Source of the DNA: an uncultured Bacteroidota bacterium | GTDB taxonomy: Bacteria; Bacteroidota; Bacteroidia; 2-12-FULL-35-15 | DNA length: 19,597 nt | Direction: 5' to 3' | Assembly: GCA_903889605.1 (NCBI GenBank) | Contig: CAISYK010000931.1 | Location: forward strand, 1 to 19,597 | Made by a program: the position numbers and the translations under genes | Notes under the pieces: generated by a model | Database searches by the model: none | What the model was told of the DNA's origin: nothing | What the model saw: only the letters and a program-made list of their open reading frames with translations | Shown here: in pieces, positions 8,901 through 16,500 of the stretch | Numbering within the stretch: the first letter of the stretch is position 1 | How the letters are laid out: each line of letters opens with the position of its first letter

Positions 8901-9027
8901 GATATGCATCCTGAAAATAGGAGGAATAATCAGGTTCTGCAGATTTAATAATGGTTGTCCGTTGCTGCGAAGAAGCAATTAATGGAAGTAATAATAAAAG
9001 TAAGATTGTTTTTTTCATGATATTCAT
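5941..9027 (-). CDS. Secreted N-acetylmuramoyl-L-alanine amidase with FN3, PPC and T9SS type A sorting domains
   Basis: 1028 residues. Signal peptide at 1-22. Residues about 45-135 resemble a lysozyme/transglycosylase-like domain (PLGVLEAVAYGNT with E54; YGVMGL at 83-88); this is inference. Amidase_2/PGRP-type domain about 265-415: candidate zinc ligands H274 (VVIHD), H390 (KGHQH) and D400 (NDPG), the H/D pair spaced ten residues as in AmpD. At the position of the AmpD catalytic Lys there is H398. FN3 domain 421-506, PPC-like domain 511-645, second FN3 650-737, a beta-rich domain common in secreted Bacteroidota proteins 742-918, and a T9SS type A C-terminal domain 947-1028 (FEIYPNP at 948-954; LLGRELV; GTYMVVV). 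Likely exported by T9SS and cleaves the stem peptide from peptidoglycan, either remodelling its own wall or attacking other bacteria. Separate transcription unit with its own promoter box and terminator. Confidence 0.92.
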   Translation of the reverse strand: MNIMKKTILLLLLLPLIASSQQRTTIIKSAEPDYSSYFQDAYLQYPSIPLGVLEAVAYGNTHIYHNIHTEGEEGNCMGMPLSYGVMGLTLDGKNYFNNNLIYVSSLSGISTDLIINYPEKNILAYAGAFNSVMNSLASQKPADTKNSEIIFNTLIALSELPHADEGQTFALNSQLYSYFTFLNSTEFQVKYNFPNYNFDLQTLFGEDNYKVLSSAQVTVSDDGISDDQGNIYKSLGSGNNQSTQSADYPPAIWTAAASCNFSSRTQAVTAVVIHDVEGSYASCISWFQNCSAAVSAHYVVRSSDGQITQMVLESKKAWHVGSENGYTIGIEHEGYNTQTGWYTAAMYQSSANLVKDICASGYGINKTTCWSGASCNGICLLSSAYKIKGHQHYPNQSHNDPGVNWNWGTYYNLINNTSTSCGIPAGLTTSSITLNSAELNWAAVSGASSYNVKYKPTTSSTWTTVSSATVSKSISGLISSTAYEFQVQAVCTSVGSYSASTAFTTIPASGSNDYCGNSQTLIPNTTCVLTSGNTAGATPSGLPKASCDGFSGTPALNDVWYNFQATASVSTIKVTPSAGFDAVLALYTSCSGGQIGCSDNGGGPGAAETIIANALTVGTTYYIRVYSYGASVPSTTSFNICITSANTASCGTPTGLSASSITSAGAVLNWTAVSGAVSYNVQYKLSSSSSWTPVSSASASIAISGLSASSAYQFIVQAVCSSAGSYSSAAAFTTAAGTSTNSTVTIGTSTTPYSAHPFGTVYMDERVQYIFKKAELTSAGWSPSSPYLNSISFFVSSAAPQPMGSFKITMAHTTASAFSSTSFLTGSNSLEVYTGTISAVQGWNTYTFSTAFHYDGTSNLLMSICWDNSSFTVNSSVYANSYSNYVALYYRADLSSSGACSKTTGTQSYYRPNSRFEFSSVQASSMIYTPMELRSNITSSSPLNEPGFEIYPNPINGGILYGKFTNPENKKSTVKIYDLLGRELVSKEVNIEDGNFSMSFDYENFKAGTYMVVVLTDTVRLTKRVIIK

Positions 9028-9096
9028 TTGTTGAATTGGTAATTTAAATTGATTATATTTTTGGTTATTAAAAGTGCTTTATTCTGAAATCGACTG

Positions 9097-9104
9097 CAAA
9101 TGTA
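9097..9104 (-). promoter_or_regulatory. Bacteroidota -7 promoter box for the amidase
   Basis: On the minus strand it reads TACATTTG followed by CA, matching TAnnTTTG and the extended TTTGCA also seen before the helicase and lipoprotein genes. It would give a 5' leader of about 60 nt. A second identical octamer 21 bp further upstream (9118-9125) may be an alternative box. Confidence 0.5.
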
Positions 9105-9328
9105 AAATAATATACTTCAAATGTACTTTGATGCATGAGTTTTTACAAACCAAAATTTCTCTAACTGTAGGAGTCTGACGGTGAAAAATATGCCGGAGAA
9201 AGTCTGAAAAACATCACCAATATTACTTATGTTATAGCCTGTTTCTCAATTTCCACAATGGCTTCAGAGAAAACAGCTGAATAAAATGCGGATTTTAAGA
9301 GGGGGTATTCTTTTTTGATTTATTATTA

Positions 9329-9336
9329 TACTTTTG
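9329..9336 (+). promoter_or_regulatory. Candidate -7 promoter box for the 533-residue protein
   Basis: TACTTTTG matches TAnnTTTG, about 88 bp upstream of the ATG at 9425. No TTG at a convincing -33 spacing was found, so this is a moderate call. Confidence 0.4.
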
Positions 9337-9424
9337 TAAGATTCCTTTTATCAACTTTAATTCATTCTTGCTCAAGAAGAATAAACATAAGCAGAATCAT
9401 TTTAATATTATTTGAATATCCATT

Positions 9425-11026
9425 ATGCGTCCGTCCGACAATCTGTTTGATCTTATTAAATCTTTGAATCCTTCTGAGAAGCGGCATTTCAAACTTTATG
9501 CTCAAAGACATATTGTAGGAGAAGAAAATAATTATTTGAAATTGTTTGAAACAATAGATAAGCAGGATGAATATGATGAAGAGGCGTTAAAAAAGAAGTT
9601 CCGCCTCGAAAAATTCGTTCAGCAGATACATGTCGCTAAAAATTACCTTTATAATCTTATCCTGAAAAGCCTTAATGAATATCATACAGTTGATTCGGCC
9701 AATATTCAGCTTAGGGAACTGCTCAACAGTTCCGAGATTCTTTTCGACAAAGGCTTATACAAACAAGCCTCAAAAATATTGATTAAGCTGAAGGAAAAGG
9801 CTTATAGATATGAAAAACAGGTATATGTACTGGAAGTAATTCTGCTTGAAAATAAAATTGTTTTTGCCATGCAGGATATGGAAGCGGCAAAAAAGGTTAT
9901 CACCCAGGGAGCAAAGGAGGAAGAGCAGCTGCTTCAGGATTATCAAAATGCCAGGCAGTATAAATATCTTTCCGATAAACTTAAAATATTTATTAAAACG
10001 AAAGGTATTGTAAAAGGAGAAGAAGATACTCTTGAGTTGGAAAGTATTATAGATAATCCTCTGTTAAATAATGAACTGAAAGCAATTTCATACAGCACTA
10101 AATATTCTTTTTTTCATGTCTACAGCAAATATTTTTCAGTAAAAGAAGATTATAAACACGCTTATCCATACTGCCATAAACTTGTTAATTTAATTGAATC
10201 CCATTCTGAACAGATTTCAAAAAACCCGCAGGCTTATCTATTGGCGCTAAACCATTTGCTTGCTGTACTTAAAGAACTGCGAAAATTTGATGAGTTTGAG
10301 GACGCCTTAAAAAAGCTGAAATCAGTTCAATCTAAAACTGCTCATTTTCAATCCAGAGCCTTTGCATATACCTTTATCCATGAATGGAATTTAGCTTTTT
10401 ACACTGGGAAATACCGCGAGTGCATTTCCCTTATTCCATTTCTGGAGGACGGACTGCAGAAATATGACAGCCTTATTACGAGCGATTTAAAACTGCTCTT
10501 TTATTTTGACCTGTTTTATGGTTATTTTGTGCTTGAAGAATATCAGCATGCTGTAAAATGGCTGAACAAAATATTAAATGATAAACGCACCGAAATACGC
10601 CAGGATATCCGCAATTTTGGAATGTTTGTAAACATAATTCTTCATTATGAAATGAAAGATTACGATTTACTCGAATACCTTATCCGGTCGGCTCAGCGTT
10701 TACTTGAAAAAGAAAAGGCTGCTCATAAATTTGAACTGTTGGTGCTTTCATACATAAAACGTCTTATTAAAGGAATTTCAGCCGACGAACAGCGAAAAAT
10801 TTATATTCAATTACGTAATAAACTGCTCTTTGCTAATTTGGAAAACTATTTAATTGCTTTTTCAAGAGGTTCGTCGGAAAAAATCATTTTAAATACCTTT
10901 GATATCCTCGCCTGGCTTGAAAGTAAGATTGAAAACCGACCCTTTGCATCTGTATTAATCGAGAAGGAAAAAGATAAACAAAAGCCTTTATTTGTTTCAA
11001 TGCCGGCGAAAAAACACAATAAATAA
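9425..11026 (+). CDS. Helical-repeat (TPR-like) protein of unknown function
   Basis: 533 residues, no signal peptide or membrane segment. The N-terminus (RPSDNLFDLIKSLNPSEKRHFKLYA, described here as residues 2-26) resembles a widespread uncharacterised Bacteroidota family as I recall it, but I cannot name a domain. The whole chain is predicted helical by its residue pattern: amphipathic 30-40-residue segments rich in Leu, Lys, Glu and Tyr, e.g. LFDKGLYKQASKILIKL (about 111-127) and FYGYFVLEEYQHAVKWLNKIL, consistent with a TPR-type superhelix used for protein binding. The C-terminal tail is basic (KKHNK). A SiaC-like gene starts 46 bp downstream on the same strand, so the two may be cotranscribed. 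Function not assigned. Confidence 0.85.
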   Translation: MRPSDNLFDLIKSLNPSEKRHFKLYAQRHIVGEENNYLKLFETIDKQDEYDEEALKKKFRLEKFVQQIHVAKNYLYNLILKSLNEYHTVDSANIQLRELLNSSEILFDKGLYKQASKILIKLKEKAYRYEKQVYVLEVILLENKIVFAMQDMEAAKKVITQGAKEEEQLLQDYQNARQYKYLSDKLKIFIKTKGIVKGEEDTLELESIIDNPLLNNELKAISYSTKYSFFHVYSKYFSVKEDYKHAYPYCHKLVNLIESHSEQISKNPQAYLLALNHLLAVLKELRKFDEFEDALKKLKSVQSKTAHFQSRAFAYTFIHEWNLAFYTGKYRECISLIPFLEDGLQKYDSLITSDLKLLFYFDLFYGYFVLEEYQHAVKWLNKILNDKRTEIRQDIRNFGMFVNIILHYEMKDYDLLEYLIRSAQRLLEKEKAAHKFELLVLSYIKRLIKGISADEQRKIYIQLRNKLLFANLENYLIAFSRGSSEKIILNTFDILAWLESKIENRPFASVLIEKEKDKQKPLFVSMPAKKHNK

Positions 11027-11072
11027 ATCACAATATAAATTACTATATTCGTGTCAAATTTGTTATTTGCAG

Positions 11073-11471
11073 ATGAAACCACTTATTATAAAAGGCACAG
11101 AATATTCACCTCAAATTACATTCAATCCCAAATTACTTAAATTTGAAATTTCAGGGGAATCGAGGCCGGAAGATGCGGGGAAACTTTATGGATTGGCTCT
11201 TAGATGGCTTGAAGAGTATTTTTCGGAAATAACTAATGCAAAGGAGAGCCGCCAGCCTTTGCAAATAAGATTTGAATTTAATTTACAATACTTTAATACA
11301 GTTTCTGCAAAATATGTTTTAGAAATATTAAGAATTCTCCATTTTTCTAATTCAGAAGGGGCTGATATAATTGTTCGTTGGTATTATAAAGCAAAAGATG
11401 AAGACATGAAAGAATCCGGGGAAGAGTTTGCAAAATTGATCAATATTCCTTTTGAATTTATTCAGCTGTAG
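11073..11471 (+). CDS. SiaC-like (DUF1987) regulatory phosphoprotein
   Basis: 132 residues. Family features: SPQITFNPKLLKFEISGES (12-30) followed by RPEDAGKLY (31-39), a LALRWLEEYF helix (41-50), the conserved QYFNTVSAKYVLEIL (72-86) and a WYYKAKDEDMKESGEEF C-terminal segment (103-119). In Pseudomonas, SiaC is phosphorylated on a Thr in the YFN-S/T-K region, dephosphorylated by the PP2C phosphatase SiaA and binds a diguanylate cyclase when unphosphorylated. T76 or S78 would be the candidate site here. No SiaB kinase or cyclase gene lies in the window. Start: ATG 11073 matches the family N-terminus; an ATG at 10992 in frame would add 27 residues overlapping the previous gene and is not favoured. 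The sequence ends at the stop that forms part of a hairpin. Confidence 0.82.
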   Translation: MKPLIIKGTEYSPQITFNPKLLKFEISGESRPEDAGKLYGLALRWLEEYFSEITNAKESRQPLQIRFEFNLQYFNTVSAKYVLEILRILHFSNSEGADIIVRWYYKAKDEDMKESGEEFAKLINIPFEFIQL

Positions 11472-11518
11472 AATTACTGCAGATATTTTTACTGCGTAAA
11501 TATTTCTGAAGTTTTTTT
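11466..11518 (+). terminator. Weak terminator between convergent genes
   Basis: CTGTAG (11466-11471, containing the stop codon) pairs with CTGCAG (11477-11482) with one G-U pair and a 5-nt loop, followed by ATATTTTT; a T7 run follows at 11512-11518. It sits in the 50-bp gap between the SiaC-like gene and the minus-strand lipoprotein. Short stem, so only moderate support. Confidence 0.38.
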
Positions 11519-11521
11519 ACA

Positions 11522-12016
11522 CTATTCAAAGTACTTATTAAATACAATAAAAGCATTTTCTATCTCTATGAAGGTCGCTTTTGCTTCAATGCTATCTTTA
11601 GATTTATTTAATTTATCTACAAGGTCAATATAAGGCAATAACCATTTATGCAGTTCGTCATGCGCCTTTCCAGTCATAGTACAATTAGAAGTCAGCAGAT
11701 TTATGTTTTTCTGCAATCCCGAACCAAGATTAAGGAGGTCATTAAGATTTTTGTTATTGGTTTCAGAAAATAGTTTTACATCCGATTCCATATTCCTAAT
11801 ATAATTGATCATCCCTTCTGCTATTTTCCATTTAGATCCATTATTAAGTTCAATAGAATCAATTTCTTCAGTTGCCGCAATGGTATGAGATAGATTATTT
11901 GCAGAATCACTATTTTCTTTTTTTGCGGAATCACTGCATCCAATTGCCGCCGCAATAAAAACTATGGCAGTTATCATTATTCGTTTTTTTAGGATTGTAT
12001 TTATTAATTCCTTCAT
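11522..12016 (-). CDS. Small lipoprotein of unknown function with a Cys-Met-His-His motif
   Basis: 164 residues. Lipoprotein signal with lipobox AIGC and modified Cys27 (hydrophobic stretch 13-26), so it is probably anchored to a membrane of the envelope. After a Ser/Asn/Lys linker (28-55), a helical domain begins with IELNNGSKWKI (55-65) and contains a distinctive C112-x-M114-x-G-K-x-H119-D-E-L-H123-K-W-L segment. C112, M114, H119 and H123 could bind a metal; this is inference. Similar short lipoproteins occur in Bacteroidota but I cannot give a named function. An alternative start at Met14 would leave a very short signal. Promoter box at 12115-12122. Convergent with the SiaC-like gene. Confidence 0.78.
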   Translation of the reverse strand: MKELINTILKKRIMITAIVFIAAAIGCSDSAKKENSDSANNLSHTIAATEEIDSIELNNGSKWKIAEGMINYIRNMESDVKLFSETNNKNLNDLLNLGSGLQKNINLLTSNCTMTGKAHDELHKWLLPYIDLVDKLNKSKDSIEAKATFIEIENAFIVFNKYFE

Positions 12017-12114
12017 AATTTCTGTTTATTTTCTAATTCTGGCACATGTTTTTCTCGATTTATAATAATATTCCTTAACTGCAGTATTTCAGAATAGCTA
12101 GAGACCGGGATATG

Positions 12115-12122
12115 CAAATGTA
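12115..12122 (-). promoter_or_regulatory. Bacteroidota -7 promoter box for the lipoprotein gene
   Basis: Reads TACATTTG then CATA on the minus strand, matching TAnnTTTG. A TTG on the same strand (12149-12147) is 24 nt further upstream, slightly longer than the usual 17-23-nt spacing. The leader would be about 95 nt. Confidence 0.45.
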
Positions 12123-12216
12123 AATGGTATTTTGGATTAAAAAAAACAATTAGGTCCGGCAGAATTGTTTATAAAAAAAATACTTTAAAGTTATTTTAAA
12201 ACAGTTAAAAGTAAAA

Positions 12217-13290
12217 ATGACAGCCTCTGAAACCTCAATTATCAAAAAATTACTTATTTTATTCCTTGTAATTGCAGGCCTGCACTATGCAAAAGATTTT
12301 CTGATGCCGCTGTCAATTGCCGGTGTTTTAGCAACGCTGTTTTTACCTTTTTGTACAGTGATGGAAAAGAATAGGGTGCCGAAAGGGCTGGCAGTTTTAA
12401 TATGCCTTTTGGTATTTTTAATAACCATAGCTGCTGTAGGATATTTACTGGGCTGGCAGATATCTGCATTAGCCGGCGATTTCGCTCAGTTAAAACAAAG
12501 GTCAATAGAAACTTTCAGCCGCATACAGGAATATATATTTAATCATTTAGGAATTTCAACAGAAAAGCAGTCGGAGATACTTAATAATGAACAGCCCAGA
12601 TTTACTGTAATAATGCAGGTGTTAGCCGGTTCCCTTGCATTTGTTTTGACAAATTTTATTTTGGTGCTCGCTTATATTTTTCTCCTTCTATATTATCGTG
12701 TTCATATCCTGCATTTCTTACTTAAACTTTCTTCACCCGCAAAGCGGACTGAAATGGGGGAAGTACTTTCCAAGGTTGCCCATGTATCTCAGCAATACTT
12801 GCTGGGCCTTGCTAAAATGATTTTTTGCTTATGGATAATGTATGGTATAGGCTTTTCAATAATAGGAGTCAAAAACGCTCTTTTTTTTGCAATTCTATGC
12901 GGACTCCTTGAAATTATTCCCTTTATCGGGAATATTACCGGAACTACCCTAACTGTTTTGGTGGCGGCTGTGCAGGGCGCAAGCCTTCCTATGCTGGCTG
13001 GAATTATTGTTACCTACGGAACAATTCAGTTTATTCAAGGATGGATACTGGAACCGCTTATATTAGGCCCGCAGGTAAAGATCAACCCATTCACAACAAT
13101 AATAGCGCTTGTTTTAGGGGAATTGATTTGGGGAATCCCCGGGATTTTCTTAGCTATTCCTATTACCGCCATGTTTAAAATTGTATGCGACCATATTGAA
13201 TCGCTGAAACCATACGGTTTCCTGATTGGTGAAATTGAAAGAAAAAAAGCTCAGCCTGATTTTATCAAAAAAATAAAACAGCTGGTATAA
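12217..13290 (+). CDS. AI-2E / PerM-family membrane permease
   Basis: 357 residues, inner-membrane protein of the PF01594 family. Membrane segments by hydrophobicity: about 9-22, 29-45, 57-80, 132-160, 196-222, 225-255, 258-275 and 294-325; the soluble region 85-130 lies between the first and second groups. Family signatures seen: GLLEIIPFIGNITGT (around 230-244) and ILGPQVKINPFTTIIALVLG (around 282-301) followed by GIPGIFLAIP. Some members export the autoinducer AI-2 (TqsA) or act as Na+/H+ antiporters, but most are uncharacterised; no substrate can be read from this sequence. No TAnnTTTG promoter was found upstream. Monocistronic, divergent from the lipoprotein gene. Confidence 0.92.
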   Translation: MTASETSIIKKLLILFLVIAGLHYAKDFLMPLSIAGVLATLFLPFCTVMEKNRVPKGLAVLICLLVFLITIAAVGYLLGWQISALAGDFAQLKQRSIETFSRIQEYIFNHLGISTEKQSEILNNEQPRFTVIMQVLAGSLAFVLTNFILVLAYIFLLLYYRVHILHFLLKLSSPAKRTEMGEVLSKVAHVSQQYLLGLAKMIFCLWIMYGIGFSIIGVKNALFFAILCGLLEIIPFIGNITGTTLTVLVAAVQGASLPMLAGIIVTYGTIQFIQGWILEPLILGPQVKINPFTTIIALVLGELIWGIPGIFLAIPITAMFKIVCDHIESLKPYGFLIGEIERKKAQPDFIKKIKQLV

Positions 13291-13408
13291 AAAGGAAGGT
13301 CAGACATAAAGCTTTTTAGTTTTTGTTCACGATTCTAACAACCTAAGTTCGATTGTAGTTTAAAAGCGAGATATTTATAATGGCTTCATACCTCTTTAAT
13401 AAATAGGA

Positions 13409-13469
13409 CTGCGTTAGAGATTAAAGCGGAAAGCCCGGCACTTTCTTTTTTAAGAAAGGGAAACGCCCC
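13409..13469. repeat. Dispersed intergenic repeat, internally deleted copy
   Basis: Aligns with the copy at 1648-1746: same start CTGCGTTAG and end CGCCCC, but about 40 bp shorter. The missing part is the segment between the two internal GATT repeats, removing the first hairpin. The second hairpin is kept: CTTTCTT (13441-13447) with AAGAAAG (13452-13458) and loop TTTT. It lies between the convergent permease and PKD genes, where the hairpin might also help end transcription. Confidence 0.65.
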
Positions 13470-13566
13470 AATAAAATTATTTTTAAAAATTTAAAATACA
13501 GGAATATTAAACAAGAAAAAACAAAATCCAAACGCTTTTTAGTAAAACTGAAAATTTAGATAATAA

Positions 13567-16500
13567 TTATCTCAGAAGCGTAAGGTCGCCGTTTTTGTAA
13601 TATTCTTTTCCATTATTCAATTTAAGATACGCTTTCCACACATAAACGCCTTGTTCACACAACTTACCTCTGTAGTATCCATCCCAGCCTTTTTTAATAT
13701 CAAGCGACTCAAAAATTTGTTCGCCCCAACTATTAAAAATTACTAACTGATATTCAATTACCCCCGAAGTGTATGGGAAGAATGTATTATTGTCCATACT
13801 ATTAGTAATATCATAAGATCCTCCCGTATTTCCGTCAGGGTCTGGAGTAAATGCGTTAGGAAAAACAACATCAGTATTTGTTGTAATTTCTGCATAAGCT
13901 GTATCGGCACATCCAAATTGGGACATGGCAATAAGCTGGATTTGATAATTTCCAATTGTTTGGTAAAGATATTGAGGGTTTATCAAAGTCGAGGCCGAGC
14001 CGTCGCCAAAACTCCAATTGTATGTATTTGCCCACTCCGATTGATTTGAACAAATCATAATATCCTTAGGTAAATCAAAGCTTGTTGAATTAAGTGAAAA
14101 TTTAGCTGTAACAATAGGGTGAACTGTAATAACAGCTGGAACTGTCGATGGAGAAATATGACAATGGGTTCCATTTGAAAGTACGATGTTCAAATCAGGA
14201 ACGGCTGAAATGGTATCCTGATAGGAATAATGTACAATAGAACCCGCAGTATCTAATGTTATTCCGTTGCCTAAATCCCAGATATATGATGGAGCATTTA
14301 TTAAAGTGCTGAATTCAACTGTAAGCGGAGGGCAGCCCGCATCAGGTGAAAATGAAAATGTTCCGGTGGGTACCGTTACAATTATGCTCTCTGACAGCAA
14401 ATCCGTACATCCTGCAATATTAGTAACTAAGAGAGTAACATTATAAGTTCCCGAAACAGAATAGTTATGATGCGGATTTTGTATTGTGTCAGTAGTTCCG
14501 TCGCCAAAAGTCCAGTGCCATTTAATAATATTTAATCCCGTAGAATTATCAATATATGACATTTCTATGCTGTCGCACCATTCCATGGACATGGAATTAG
14601 TAAAGGCCGCCTGAGGATTCTGAATACGTATTTGGTGCTGAATGTGAATGGAGTTGTCGCAGCCAAATACATCAATAACCGTTAAGGTAACTGTGTAAAG
14701 GTTGTTTGAAGTAAAGGCGTGATTGGCAATACTTCCTGAAGAGTTATCACTGAAGCCGTCACCAAAATTCCATGTATAAACTGCAGGCGGATTAGCAATT
14801 GTTGCCGAAGCATCGAAAGCAACAGGTGCATTTCTGCATGCAAATGTATCGGTAACAAATGCAGGGAAAACAGTTTTAACAGCTAAAGTTCCGGCCGATT
14901 CCGGCGGTAAAATACACGTGGTTCCATTTGGAATAATAAAGTTCAGTATCAGCTGAGGCGTTGCAGTAATAGTATCATGATATGTATGCTGTACAATCGA
15001 ATCCGGGGAATTTGATAATACTGAACCATCGCCAAAATCCCAGGTATATGATGAAGGAGGAATATTAGCAGAACTTACAGAAGTAAATGTAACTGCCAAA
15101 GGCAGGCAGCCAATGTGAGGTGTAAAAGAAAATGTACCTGCGGTTGGTCCGGGTACAAAAACTGTCCTTGATAGACTATCCTTACATCCTGTACTATTCG
15201 TTACTACCAGTTTTACAATATATGATCCAGGATTGCTGTATATGTGACTAGGATTTTGTTGGGTATCAGTTGAGTTATCTCCAAAATTCCATTGCCATCC
15301 AATAATAGATAACCCGGTCGAATTATCGGTATACTGCATTTCTGTACTATTGCATCCTTCTAAGAAAACAGAATCAGTAAATGCTGCATGAGGATTTTGA
15401 ATACGTATTTGATGCTGAATGTGCATTGAAGTGTCGCATCCATTTGCATCCTTAACTGTTAAGGTAACGGTGTATAAGTTGTCTGAAGTATAGGTGTGAT
15501 TTATTATTGGAACTGCCGCCGTTTGGATTGGAGAACCGTCACCAAAATTCCAGCTGTAAGTTGCCGGGGCTGCTGCGATTGTACTTGAAGCATTAAAAAC
15601 AACAGATGTATTTCTGCATGCAGATGCAGCTGAAAAAAATGCCGGAAAAATAGTGTTAACCTTTACGGTTCCTGCAGATTCAGGCGGTAAAATACAGGTG
15701 GTTCCATTGGGAAGTATAAAGTTCAGTACCAAATGAGGCACTGCGGTTATGGTATCGGGATAAGTATGCTGTACAATCGAATCCGGTGAATTGGATAACA
15801 CTGATCCATCACCAAAATCCCATGTATATGAAGAAGGTGGAATGTTAGCAGAACTCACAGAGATAAAAGTAACTGTATGAGGCAGGCAGCCATTATGCGG
15901 CGTAAAGGAAAATGTGCCTGTGGTTGGTCCGGGTACAAAAACGCTCTTTGATAATGAATCCTTACATCCTGAACTATTAGTTACAACCAGCTTTACATTA
16001 TATGTTCCCGGGATGGTATAGCTGTGGTGAGGATTATGTGAGGTATCCGTTGAGTTATCTCCAAAATTCCACTGCCTTCCTACTATAAATAAGCCGGTGG
16101 AATTATCAGTATACTGCATTTCTGTACTATCACATTCTTCAGACAATACCAAATCACTGAAGGCTGCCGACGGATGCTGAATACGTATTTGGTGATGAAT
16201 GTGAATAGAAGTGTCGCAGCCATTCGCATCAGTAACCGTTAAGGTAACTGTGTATAGGTTATCAGAAGTATAAGTGTGGCTGATAATAGGTACTGCGAGC
16301 GTTTGGCTTGGAGAACCGTCGCCGAAATTCCATTTATAAATTGCCGGGGCTTCAGCAATGGTGGCAGATGCATTAAAAACAACCGCTTCATTTCTGCAGG
16401 CAAAAGTATCCGCAGTAAATGCCGGAAATATAGTCTTTACCCTTAAAACCCCTGCCGAATCAGGAGGTAACGTGCATGTGGTTCCGTTAGGAAGTAAAAA

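Larger units (their letters stand above)
9028..9424. other. Divergent intergenic region with two promoter boxes
   Basis: About 397 bp between the amidase (minus) and the 533-residue protein (plus). It holds TAnnTTTG boxes facing each gene (9097-9104 minus, 9329-9336 plus) and a second TACATTTG on the minus strand at 9118-9125. The middle (about 9130-9300) has no ORF with coding character, no RNA gene and no strong hairpin that I can see. Confidence 0.55.

Noticed and set aside
10992..11072. ATG giving 27 extra N-terminal residues on the SiaC-like protein
   Set aside because: It overlaps the preceding gene, the extra residues look non-coding (Cys/Arg-rich), and the family starts at the ATG at 11073.
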